DNA from: Mycobacterium shigaense
GTDB lineage: Bacteria; Actinomycetota; Actinomycetes; Mycobacteriales; Mycobacteriaceae
Reading direction: 5' to 3'
Length of the DNA: 64,000 nt
Assembly (NCBI RefSeq): GCF_002356315.1
Contig: NZ_AP018164.1
Span: 2,480,001 to 2,544,000, forward strand
The translations under genes and the position numbers were made by a program. This document shows, piece by piece, positions 11,565 to 19,863 of the stretch. The notes under the pieces were generated by a model that was not told the origin of the DNA, did no database searches, and saw nothing but the letters and a program-made list of their open reading frames with translations. Numbering within the stretch: position 1 is the first letter of the stretch; every line of letters starts with the position of its first letter.

Positions 11565-14500
11565 TGCCGTGCACCGACGTCGCCATCATCGGCCTCGCCT
11601 GCAGGTTGCCCGGTGCCGCCAACCCCCGTGCCTTCTGGCGGCTCGTGCGTGACGGACGGGAAGAGACCGAGTTACCGGGCAACGGAACCGAATTCGACGC
11701 AGACTTCTTCAACCTGTCGCCCCGCGAGACCCGCGCGATGGACCCGCGTCAGCGGCTGGCACTCGAATTGGCCTGGGAGGTCTTTGAGGACGCGTTCCTG
11801 CTCCCCGAAGCCTTACGCGGCGAACAGGTTTCGATTTTCCTCGGCGCCACGACCGACGACTACGCCGTCTTGACCCTCCGCGAGGGTGCCGACCACCTCG
11901 ATCATCATTCGTTCGGCGGGGTCAGCCGCGGCATGATCGCCAACAGGATCTCCTACACCCTCGGGTTGCGGGGCGCCAGCCTGATCGTCGATTCCGGGCA
12001 ATCGTCGTCACTGGTCGCGGTCCACCTCGCCTGCGAAAGCCTGCGCGCGGGCCAGTCGGCGCTGGCGATCGCCGGCGGCATCCACCTCAACCTGGCCGAC
12101 GAGACCGCAATGCTGGAACAGGAATTCGGCGCGACGTCGGCGTCCGGCCACACCTACGCCTTCGACCGACGCGCGGACGGCTACGTGCGCTCGGAGGGCG
12201 CCGGCCTGGTGCTGCTGAAACCACTGGGCGCCGCCCTCGAGGACGGCGACAGGATCCGGGCCGTCATCCGGGGGAGTGCGGTCGGCAACGCCGGGCACAG
12301 CTCCGCCGGCCAGACCGTGCCCTCGGTTTCGGGCGAGGCCGACGTCATCCGCCGGGCGCTCGCCGCCGCCGGTCTCGGCAGCGACGACATCGACTATGTC
12401 GAGGCACACGGCACCGGAACCCCAGTCGGGGACCCCATCGAAGCGCGGGCGCTGGGCGAGATCTTCGCCGCACGCCGGCAATACCCGGTGCGCGTCGGCT
12501 CGGTGAAAACCAACATCGGCCACACCGGGGGCGCCGCCGGAATCGCGGGCCTGCTCAAGACGGCGCTGTCGATCGAAAACGACGTGATCCCGCCAAGCCT
12601 CAACTACGACAGCACGTCTCCCGGCATTGACCTGAAAAGCCTTGGTCTGCAAGTTAACACCACGACGGCGCGGTGGCCGGCAAACCGGGTGCGGCGAGCC
12701 GGGGTGTCGTCGTTCGGCATGGGCGGGACCAACGCGCACGTGATCCTCGAGCAAGCGCCGGCGCAGCCGGAAGCGGCCGAGCCCCGACGGGATGCCACGG
12801 TGGCATGGGTGCTCTCGGCACGTTCCGAGCAGGCGCTGGTAAATCAGGCCGAACGGTTGGCGGCGCACCTCGCGGCCGGCGGCGACGTCGCCCCCACCGA
12901 CGTCGCATGGTCGCTGGCCACCACGCGTTCGGTTTTCGAGCAGCGGGCGGTTCTGGTCGGCGACGACCGCCAGGCTCTCACGACGGGTTTGGCGCGGTTG
13001 GCCGCCGGCGATCCCGGTGCAATGGCGGGCCGGACGACGCCGACCGGCAAGACGGTGTTCGTGTTTCCCGGCCAGGGCTCCCAGTGGCCGGGGATGGGGC
13101 AGCAGCTGTATGACCGATATCCGGCATTCGCCGCGTCGTTCGACGAGGTCGTCGACGCGCTCAACCCGCAGTTGCGCTCGGATGTGCGCGACGTCATGTG
13201 GGGTGCCGACCCGGAACTACTGGCCAACACCGAATTCGCGCAACCGGCGCTGTTCGTCATCGGCGTCGCGCTGACGGCCCTGCTGGGAGCCTGGGGCATC
13301 CAACCCGATCTGGTGATGGGCCACTCGGTGGGCGAGATCACCGCGGCCCACGTCGCGGGGGTGCTGACGCTCGACGATGCCGCGCGGCTCGTGGCGGCCC
13401 GCGGCCGGTTGATGGCCGGGCTGCCGGCCGGCGGGGCGATGATCGCGGTTGCCGCCGGCGAGAGCGAGGTGGCCGCGTTGCTCGGCGACAGCGAGAGCGA
13501 CGGCGTGGCAATCGCGGCGGTCAATACCGCGAATTCCGTGGTGCTTTCGGGCGCCGAGACTCCGGTGGCCGAGCTCGCGGACTTGTTCGCCCAGGGTGGG
13601 ACCCGGGTGCATCGGCTGGCGGTGTCGCATGCGTTCCATTCGGCCTTGGTCGAGCCCATGGTGGGCGAGTTCGGTCGGCTGATTGCCGACATCGAGCCCG
13701 CCGAGCCGCGAATTGGCGTGGTGTCCAACCTGACCGGGCAACTGGCCGGCGCCGACTACGGGTCGGCACAATATTGGGTCGCCCATGTCCGTCGCCCGGT
13801 ACGGTTCGTCGACGGCGTGCGGGCGGCCGAGTCGCTCGGAGCGGGCGTGTTCGTCGAAGTGGGTCCCGCCGCCGGCTTGGCCGCCGCGGTGGAGCAGTCG
13901 CTGCGCGCCGAGCACGCAGGCGCGATCGCGACGCTGACCAAAGACCGGCCCGAGATCGACGCGGTGCTGGCCGCCGTCGGCCAACTGTTTTGCCAAGGCG
14001 TGCATGTTCTTTGGCCGTCGGTACTCGACGGTCTCGGTGCCCGCCGAATAGAGCTGCCGACGTACGGCTTTGCCCGGCAGCGGTTTTGGCTGGGCGCCGG
14101 CGGTGACGTGCCCGCCCCGGTCAACCGGGCCGCCGATCTGGTGCAGCAGCTGCAAGTGCTGGCACCCGACGAGCAGCAACGCCGGCTGCTGGACCTGGTG
14201 TGCACGCACGCGGCGACCGTGTTGGGGCATTCAAGCAGTCGCGACATCGATGCCGAGCGTGCCTTCCAAGACATCGGCTTTGAATCACTCACCGGCGTCG
14301 AACTTCGCAACCGGCTGAAAACCGCGACCGGATTGGCCTTGTCGCGCACGCTGATTTTCGACTTTCCGACGCCTTCGGCGTTGGCGGCCGCGCTGCGTCG
14401 CAAACTGCTGCACGATGACCACGAGGCTCCCGATGAGGACAGGGTTTGGGCCGCGCTGAGAAGAATTCCGCTGCGCGAACTTCGGCGTACCGGGTTACTC

Positions 14501-14641
14501 GACAAACTCATGGCGCTCGCCGGCGATTCCGAAATACCGCGTGCCGATTCGGAGGCGACCGATGACCTCATCGATTCGTTGAGCACCGATGCGTTGATCG
14601 CTATGGCATTGGAATCCAATAGGGCGGATGATGCCGAATAG
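11564..14641 (+). CDS. pks9: Polyketide synthase KS(Q)-AT-ACP, probable starter module (Pks9-like)
   Basis: A 1025-residue non-reducing PKS that begins within the stop of the previous gene (TGATG). It has no N-terminal docking helix; the KS starts at once. The KS active-site motif, normally TACSSS, reads SGQSSS with Gln146 where the Cys should be, while HGTGT and NIGHT are kept. In this family such KSQ domains decarboxylate malonyl-ACP and prime the chain instead of extending it. The AT has Ser588 in GHSVG and HAFH (malonyl type). The ACP Ser908 sits in GFESL. The C-terminal tail (DLIDSLSTDALIAMALE) resembles a docking segment. I infer that this protein loads an acetyl starter and passes it to one of the reducing modules. 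Length is close to that recalled for Pks9 (about 1017). Confidence 0.88.
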   Translation: MPCTDVAIIGLACRLPGAANPRAFWRLVRDGREETELPGNGTEFDADFFNLSPRETRAMDPRQRLALELAWEVFEDAFLLPEALRGEQVSIFLGATTDDYAVLTLREGADHLDHHSFGGVSRGMIANRISYTLGLRGASLIVDSGQSSSLVAVHLACESLRAGQSALAIAGGIHLNLADETAMLEQEFGATSASGHTYAFDRRADGYVRSEGAGLVLLKPLGAALEDGDRIRAVIRGSAVGNAGHSSAGQTVPSVSGEADVIRRALAAAGLGSDDIDYVEAHGTGTPVGDPIEARALGEIFAARRQYPVRVGSVKTNIGHTGGAAGIAGLLKTALSIENDVIPPSLNYDSTSPGIDLKSLGLQVNTTTARWPANRVRRAGVSSFGMGGTNAHVILEQAPAQPEAAEPRRDATVAWVLSARSEQALVNQAERLAAHLAAGGDVAPTDVAWSLATTRSVFEQRAVLVGDDRQALTTGLARLAAGDPGAMAGRTTPTGKTVFVFPGQGSQWPGMGQQLYDRYPAFAASFDEVVDALNPQLRSDVRDVMWGADPELLANTEFAQPALFVIGVALTALLGAWGIQPDLVMGHSVGEITAAHVAGVLTLDDAARLVAARGRLMAGLPAGGAMIAVAAGESEVAALLGDSESDGVAIAAVNTANSVVLSGAETPVAELADLFAQGGTRVHRLAVSHAFHSALVEPMVGEFGRLIADIEPAEPRIGVVSNLTGQLAGADYGSAQYWVAHVRRPVRFVDGVRAAESLGAGVFVEVGPAAGLAAAVEQSLRAEHAGAIATLTKDRPEIDAVLAAVGQLFCQGVHVLWPSVLDGLGARRIELPTYGFARQRFWLGAGGDVPAPVNRAADLVQQLQVLAPDEQQRRLLDLVCTHAATVLGHSSSRDIDAERAFQDIGFESLTGVELRNRLKTATGLALSRTLIFDFPTPSALAAALRRKLLHDDHEAPDEDRVWAALRRIPLRELRRTGLLDKLMALAGDSEIPRADSEATDDLIDSLSTDALIAMALESNRADDAE

Positions 14642-14716
14642 CGAAATCCATGCTGGTGGGCGCGATGACACGTCGGCTTCCGGCACGTATCTGACACGTG
14701 TTGAATAGCTATATCT

Positions 14717-14745
14717 TTGCGGGCCTGAACCCGACCGCATAAACT
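14717..14745 (+). promoter_or_regulatory. Candidate promoter for the type III PKS gene
   Basis: TTGCGG (14717-14722) and TAAACT (14740-14745) are separated by 17 bases and lie about 40 bases upstream of the type III PKS start, in the 144-base gap after pks9. This is the only gap of that size in the cluster, so the last gene may have its own transcript. The call is from pattern only. Confidence 0.35.
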
Positions 14746-14785
14746 TTCGTGTACTCGGGGGATCGTTCTTCAGCAGAGGCCAGGT

Positions 14786-15856
14786 ATGAGCGTCATCGCA
14801 GGTGTATTCGGTGCATTGCCACCACACCGGTACAGCCAGAGCGAGATCACCGATCAATTCGTTCAATTGCCGGCGCTGCAGGAGCACGAGGAAATCGTTC
14901 GGCGTCTGCACGCCGGCGCCAAGGTCAACAGCCGCCATCTGGCCCTGCCGCTCGAGCGGTATTCGTCGCTCACCGACTTCAGCGAGACGAACGAGATTTT
15001 CATCGAAAAGGCGGTCGACCTCGGCTGCGAGGCGCTGCTGGGCGCTCTGGACGAGGCGGGGTTGGCGCCCGAAAGCATCGACATGATCGCGACCACGACC
15101 GTCACCGGCGTCGCGGTGCCGTCGCTGGATGCCCGCATCACCGGGCGGCTGGGCCTGCGCCCGGACGTCCGCCGGGTGCCGCTGTTCGGCCTGGGTTGTG
15201 CCGCCGGGGCCGCCGGGGTCGCCACGCTGCACGACTACCTGCGCGGCGCGCCCGACGGCGTCGCGGCCCTGGTATCGGTCGAGCTCTGTTCGCTGACGTT
15301 TCCCACGGTCAGGCCGACGGTGTCGGGGCTGGTCGGCACCGCAATGTTCGGCGACGGGGCGGCCGCGGTGGTCGCGGTCGGCGATCGGCGCGCCGAGCAC
15401 GACCGGCAGGTCCGGGCGAGTGGGCCTGACATCGTCGATTCCCGCAGTCGCCTCTACCCGGATTCGCTGCACATCATGGCGTGGAACGTGAGTTCGGCCG
15501 GCCTGCAGCCGGTACTGTCCCCGGAGCTGGCCACGGTGATCGAGCGGCACCTCGCCGGCGACGTCGACCGGTTCCTCGGCGGGCACGGTCTGACCAGGGA
15601 CGACATCGAAGCGTGGGTGAGCCATCCGGGTGGCCCGAAGGTGATCGAGGCGATCGGCAGCGGCCTCGATCTGCCGCCCGAGGCGCTCGAGCTGACCTGG
15701 CGGTCGCTGGGCGAGATCGCCAACCTTTCGTCGGCGTCCGTGCTGCACATCCTGCGCGACGCCATCGCCAAACCGCCGTCCAGCGGCAGCCCCGGGCTGA
15801 TCGTCGCGATGGGTCCCGGGTTCTCCTCCGAGTTAGTGTTACTTCGCTGGCACTGA
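14786..15856 (+). CDS. pks11: Type III polyketide synthase (Pks11-like)
   Basis: A 356-residue chalcone/stilbene-synthase-like enzyme, close to the 353 residues recalled for M. tuberculosis Pks11, which has been linked to methyl-branched alkylpyrones made from long acyl-CoA starters. The Cys-His-Asn triad is visible: Cys138 in GLGCAAG, His280 in WVSHPGG, and Asn313 in [10 protein letters not shown]. The ATG start follows AGAGGCCAGG. It closes the PKS cluster on this strand and may cyclise or extend the chain made by the type I modules. Its 3' end overlaps by 18 bases the decayed P450 on the other strand. Confidence 0.92.
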   Translation: MSVIAGVFGALPPHRYSQSEITDQFVQLPALQEHEEIVRRLHAGAKVNSRHLALPLERYSSLTDFSETNEIFIEKAVDLGCEALLGALDEAGLAPESIDMIATTTVTGVAVPSLDARITGRLGLRPDVRRVPLFGLGCAAGAAGVATLHDYLRGAPDGVAALVSVELCSLTFPTVRPTVSGLVGTAMFGDGAAAVVAVGDRRAEHDRQVRASGPDIVDSRSRLYPDSLHIMAWNVSSAGLQPVLSPELATVIERHLAGDVDRFLGGHGLTRDDIEAWVSHPGGPKVIEAIGSGLDLPPEALELTWRSLGEIANLSSASVLHILRDAIAKPPSSGSPGLIVAMGPGFSSELVLLRWH

Positions 15857-16192
15857 GCCGGCGACATCGACCATCAGGCCCGGCTTCGGGCTCGGTGCCA
15901 CGAGGTTGGCGGCGCCGATGCGCTGGTGGGCAGCCCTAGCGTCGTCCGGGCGACCAGCCGGGCCAGCATCATCGTCATCTGGGTCGTGGCCATCGCCGCC
16001 CCGATGCGCCGGTGCAGGCGCTTGACGGTGTGGAACGCCAGGATCCCCACCCACCCCCAGATTGACGAGCCGGAACCGGGCATTTTGTCCTCGGCCCGCC
16101 AGCTCGCTGATCCACCGGTAGGTTCCCTTGGCGGCGGTCGTGCTCGAACCGGGGCAGGCCACCGTTTCGACTGGGCCAGGATGCACGATCCG
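15839..16192 (-). pseudogene. Remnant of a cytochrome P450 (cyp139-like), C-terminal part
   Basis: In two frames the minus strand spells a P450 C-terminus. One frame gives LHRRIGAAMATTQMTMMLAR, where a working P450 would have HRCIG; the haem-ligand Cys is now Arg. After a frameshift near 15925-15940 the other frame continues [20 protein letters not shown] to a stop at 15839. Only about 110 codons remain, with no N-terminal part before the ABC-F gene. In M. tuberculosis cyp139 occupies this exact position between pks11 and the ABC-F gene, which supports the identity. The PKS product has therefore probably lost an oxidation step in this strain. Confidence 0.75.
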
Positions 16193-16193
16193 A

Positions 16194-17969
16194 TTATTCG
16201 AGCATCTCCGAGAACTCCAGCCAGCGCCCCTCCGCGACGGCGACCTCGTCTTCGAGGGCGAGCAGCTCGCCGGTCAGGCGGGTGATGCCCACGTGATCGG
16301 ACTGGTCGTGCTCGGCGAGTTCGATGTGTTTGGCGGCGATGCGATCGGCCAGCTGGGCCAGCTTGCGGTCGACCGAGGCCAGCTCTTTTTCGGCGGCGCG
16401 GCGCTGTGCGCCGGATATCGCCGCGGACTGCGGCGTCGCCGTCGGCGCCGGTTCCGCGGCGTCCCGGGACTGCGCGGCCAGCCGCAGGTATTCGTCGATG
16501 CCGCCGGGCAGATGCCGCAGCCGGCCGTCGAGGATCGCGTACTGCTGATCGGTGACCCGTTCGAGCAGGTACCGGTCGTGGGAGACGACGATCAGCGTGC
16601 CCGCCCACGAGTCGAGCAGATCCTCGGTGGCGGTCAGCATGTCGGTGTCCACGTCGTTGGTGGGCTCGTCGAGCAGCAAGACGTTCGGTTCGGAGAGCAG
16701 CGTGAGCATCAGCTGCAACCGGCGGCGCTGCCCGCCGGACAGTTCGCTGACGCGCGCGGAGAGCTGGCCGCGACCGAAACCGAGCTGCTCCAGCAACTGG
16801 GCCGGGGTTACTTCGCGGCCCTCCACCTGGTAGCCGCCGCGCAACCCGCCGAGCACGTCGGCGATCCGGTCGCCGGCGACGTCGCTCAGAGCGTCGCCCT
16901 GCTGGTCGAGCACGGCGAGTTGGACGGTCTTGCCGCGCTTGACCCGCCCGCTGTCGGGTGTGACGGTGCCCGCGATCAGGCCCAGCAGCGTTGACTTGCC
17001 CGCACCATTGGCGCCGACGATGCCGGTGCGCTCGCCGGGGCCGATCCGCCATTCGACGTCACGCAGCACCGGGTGGCCCCCGAACGAGACGGACACGTCG
17101 AGCAGGTCGATGACGTCCTTGCCGAGCCGCGCCGTCGCCAGTTTGGCCAGCTCGACTGTGTTGCGTAGCGGCGGCACGTCGGCGATCAGCTGGTTGGCCG
17201 CATCGATGCGGAATTTGGGCTTCGAGGTGCGGGCCGGCGGGCCGCGGCGCAGCCAGGCCAGCTCCTTGCGCATCAGGTTCTGCCGTTTTGCCTCGGCGAC
17301 GGCGGCCAGCCGGTCGCGCTCGACGCGTTGCAGCACGTACGCGGCGTAGCCGCCCTCGAAAGGCTCGACGATCCCGTCGTGCACTTCCCAGGTCGCGGTG
17401 GCGACCTCGTCGAGGAACCAGCGGTCGTGGGTCACCACCAGCAGGCCGCCGGTGTTGGCCGCCCAGCGGCGCCGCAGGTGCTCGGCCAGCCAGGTGATGC
17501 CCTCGATGTCGAGGTGGTTGGTGGGCTCGTCCAGGGCGATGACGTCCCAGTCGCCGATCAGTAGCTGGGCCAGCTGCACTCGCCGCCGCTGGCCGCCGCT
17601 GAGTGTGGAAATCGTTGCTTTCCAGTCGATGTCGGCGACCAGGCCGCCGACCACCTCGCGTATGCGGGCGTCGCCGGCCCACTTGTGCTCGGGCTGATCG
17701 CCGACCAGCGTCCAGCCGACCGTGTGGGTGGGGTCGAGGTTGTCGGCCTGCCTGAGCGCGCTGACCCGCAATCCGCTGCGGTGGGTGACCCGGCCCGAGT
17801 CGGGTTGCAGCTGACCGGTCAGCAGCCGCAGCAGGCTGGACTTGCCGTCGCCGTTGCGTCCGACGATGCCGATGCGGGAGCCGTCGTTGACCCCGAGTGT
17901 GACCGACTCGAACACCACCTGAGTCGGATATTCCAGGTGTATCGCTTCGGCCCCCAGTAGATGTGCCAC
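16194..17969 (-). CDS. ABC-F family ATPase (ribosome-associated, duplicate ATPase)
   Basis: About 591 residues with two nucleotide-binding domains and no membrane segment. Walker A motifs are GRNGDGKSS and GANGAGKST; both domains have LSGGQRRR signatures, and Walker B reads LLLDEPTNDVD in the second. Such ABC-F proteins act on the ribosome; some relieve antibiotic stalling, others tune translation. The start was set at the GTG before AHLLGAEAIHLEYP because ABC-F proteins begin just ahead of such a segment; an upstream in-frame extension to 18101 is low-complexity. In M. tuberculosis H37Rv I recall this gene as two pieces (Rv1667c/Rv1668c); here it is one open frame. It faces the PKS cluster with only the P450 remnant between. 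Confidence 0.88.
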   Translation of the reverse strand: MAHLLGAEAIHLEYPTQVVFESVTLGVNDGSRIGIVGRNGDGKSSLLRLLTGQLQPDSGRVTHRSGLRVSALRQADNLDPTHTVGWTLVGDQPEHKWAGDARIREVVGGLVADIDWKATISTLSGGQRRRVQLAQLLIGDWDVIALDEPTNHLDIEGITWLAEHLRRRWAANTGGLLVVTHDRWFLDEVATATWEVHDGIVEPFEGGYAAYVLQRVERDRLAAVAEAKRQNLMRKELAWLRRGPPARTSKPKFRIDAANQLIADVPPLRNTVELAKLATARLGKDVIDLLDVSVSFGGHPVLRDVEWRIGPGERTGIVGANGAGKSTLLGLIAGTVTPDSGRVKRGKTVQLAVLDQQGDALSDVAGDRIADVLGGLRGGYQVEGREVTPAQLLEQLGFGRGQLSARVSELSGGQRRRLQLMLTLLSEPNVLLLDEPTNDVDTDMLTATEDLLDSWAGTLIVVSHDRYLLERVTDQQYAILDGRLRHLPGGIDEYLRLAAQSRDAAEPAPTATPQSAAISGAQRRAAEKELASVDRKLAQLADRIAAKHIELAEHDQSDHVGITRLTGELLALEDEVAVAEGRWLEFSEMLE

Positions 17970-19022
17970 CGGGCCGACCCTACTGGCGCCGTTCCGGAGG
18001 CAGATGAGGCCGGTCGACTTGACTTCGTTTCGGCCTCGGCCTCGGCCTTGGCGGCCACCGACCACCGCCCGGCGTCGCGGTGCTGGACGTCCAGCCCGCA
18101 TCCGAACCTCGGCCCTGACCGCCGCGGCGTCCGGTGGCGCGACGACGCCCCGGACTCCATGGCGAAAGTCTGCAGAAGGCTGCGCGGTGTCCGCGATTGC
18201 CGTCGTCGGCTCGCTGGGCAGCCAGCGAGGTCACGATAAGCGGGATCCGCGCGCCGCACGACGAAAACGAACCCAATGGCGATCAAAGTTGCGATGGTGC
18301 CGTAAAGGGCTGGCAGAGTAGCACTCTCAGTGCTAGTCAGCCGGCGTGGCGGCAGGAAACCGACGGTCGAGCTGATCGCGCAGAACGATACGACGGCCCG
18401 CTCGGCGCGGCGAGACCCTAAATCGGTGACTGTCAGGGTCAACCCGACAGCCTCTATGACCGTGACGACGACCAACGGAAAAAGACCGGTTGTCCATCAC
18501 AGGCCGAGTTTCGGGCACAGACTGCCGCGAGGGGGTAGCTGGGCGGAAGGCGACTAGGCGAAGATGCGACAGCGACTCGGCTTGGCTTGCATGACAGCAA
18601 GTTAGCCGATCGGCGCGACGACCGCTTACCCGCGACGGACGCGGGGCGGCCGTACCGTTCGGCGCCGCATCGGACACTCAATCTGGATATCGCGCAGCAT
18701 TCCCCTCGTCCAGCGCGATGGATCAGTACCTAGGGTCAGGGCCGGCTGTCGGGTTGCCCAACCCCGCGTACGCCACTGCCGCTTTGCTGCCTTTCGACGT
18801 ACCCGTGGCGTCGCAAAGAGACGTAAAGTGCTGTAGCAGTGCGTATTTCAAGGAAGTAAGACGGTCGCCGGCCGGGCTGTTCGCATGCGTAGCAACGATC
18901 CGCTACGCGGCGAACGCCACCGCTGAACCGGGCCGGCCGGGCCACGCCTGCGTGGCGATGGCGGCCTCCGGATGACGCTGCGGATGGCAAATCCCCGTCC
19001 GGGTGATGCGGGCAGCCAGCGC

Positions 19023-19059
19023 ATTCCTGTTCGGCTCGAACCTCGAGCCGAACAGGAAT
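19023..19059. repeat. Perfect 17-bp inverted repeat with 3-base loop
   Basis: Arms ATTCCTGTTCGGCTCGA (19023-19039) and its exact complement (19043-19059) flank ACC. No T-run follows, so it is not a classic intrinsic terminator, though mycobacteria can use hairpins without U-tails. It lies about 500 bases upstream of the ESX operon in gene-free DNA. It could be a transcription barrier, a protein-binding site or a mobile-element end. Confidence 0.85.
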
Positions 19060-19491
19060 CATGGTGAGCGAAATAGTCTGCCGACGTCCACTGCGATAGC
19101 AGATGCCTGGTGTGTCCGCGACACGAACAGCAATCAGATCCCGTTGCTGGGATGGCTCGCGGCCACCGATTGTCGGGCCACCGGGTCCGATCGAACGACC
19201 ACACCCAACCGCACCGACATCAATTAATAAAGGCATCTAACTAATGGTGACCGCCGATGGTGATTAGGTGCCGACGAACAATCCGAAGTCGTTACGACCG
19301 CACTGATTCAAATCCATCCGGTTACCCGGTTCATGACGCACCTAAACTTGCCCCCGGTAGTCGGAATCCGCACAGTATTAGTAGTTTTGGAGCCCCGACA
19401 GCGCCCACACGGAACACGATTGAGCGCCACATGGACGGTCGCCCGTAGTCAAATTTCGGCGAGATGCCGCCACTGTTCATGGATTAACTTC

Positions 19492-19515
19492 TTGACACCA
19501 CCATGTTGACACCAC
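19492..19515 (+). promoter_or_regulatory. Tandem TTGACACCAC motifs upstream of the PE gene
   Basis: TTGACACCAC occurs at 19492-19501 and 19506-19515, 14 bases apart, ending 39 bases before the PE start. TTGACA is an ideal -35 hexamer, but no good -10 sits 16-19 bases downstream of either copy, so these may be operator repeats. I see no IdeR-like or Zur-like palindrome in 19200-19555, although iron and zinc control are the known mode for canonical ESX-3. Confidence 0.35.
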
Positions 19516-19554
19516 TGTGTCCAACTTGTTGTCGGTAACCCGAGGAGTGAAGTC

Positions 19555-19863
19555 ATGACATTGCGTGTCGTTCCCGAGGGACTTGCGGCTGCCAGTGCGG
19601 GCATCGAGGCGTTGACCGCCAGGCTGGCGGCGGCGCAGGCCGGTGCGGTTCCGCTGATCGAGGCTGTGCTGCCCCCCGCCGCAGATCCAGTCTCTCTTGA
19701 GAGCGCGGTTGGATTCAGCCTGCGCGGTGCACAGCATGCGGCAGCGGCCGGCCAAGGCACCGTGGAGCTCGGCCGCTCGGGCTTCGGCGTCGGTGAGTCG
19801 GGTGTCAGCTACGCCGCCGGTGATGCGGCGGCGACGTATCCCCTCGCGAGCCGCTGGAGATGA
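19555..19863 (+). CDS. PE family protein, PE5-like, ESX-3-type substrate
   Basis: A 102-residue PE protein starting at ATG after CGAGGAG. It opens [10 protein letters not shown] and contains the YAAGD motif, matching the YxxxD export signal of ESX substrates. It has no C-terminal extension. Its sequence is very close to what I recall of PE5 from ESX-3. The stop overlaps the PPE start by four bases (ATGA), so the two are translationally coupled, as expected for a PE-PPE heterodimer. Unusually, the PE gene is the first gene of the operon here; in canonical ESX-3 it lies between eccC3 and esxG. Confidence 0.93.
   Translation: MTLRVVPEGLAAASAGIEALTARLAAAQAGAVPLIEAVLPPAADPVSLESAVGFSLRGAQHAAAAGQGTVELGRSGFGVGESGVSYAAGDAAATYPLASRWR

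Larger units (their letters stand above)
17970..19554. other. 1.6-kb stretch without a convincing gene
   Basis: Open frames here lack family motifs and good start sites. The minus strand at 18200-18475 could encode one hydrophobic segment (residues like LPALYGTIATLIAIGFVFVV), possibly the relic of a membrane protein, but I cannot name it. The segment holds a perfect long inverted repeat (19023-19059), a 7-bp palindrome at 18319-18335 and, at its right end, paired TTGACACCAC motifs before the PE gene. It separates the conserved PKS block from the ESX locus and probably marks a rearrangement boundary. Confidence 0.6.

Noticed and set aside
15878..15891. GCCCG-GCTT-CGGGC hairpin after pks11 as a terminator
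   Set aside because: Short stem that falls within the former P450 codons; no T-run.
18319..18335. TAGCACT-CTC-AGTGCTA palindrome resembling a CIRCE (HrcA) element
   Set aside because: CIRCE arms are separated by nine bases; here the loop is three, and no chaperone gene follows. Probably chance within degraded sequence.
17970..18475. Minus-strand open frame continuous with the ABC-F gene, with one hydrophobic segment
   Set aside because: The first part has no recognisable family and the middle is low-complexity. The ABC-F start was placed downstream instead.
19263..19268. TTAGGT half-site that could belong to an IdeR box
   Set aside because: No inverted partner half at the right distance; a full IdeR palindrome is not present.
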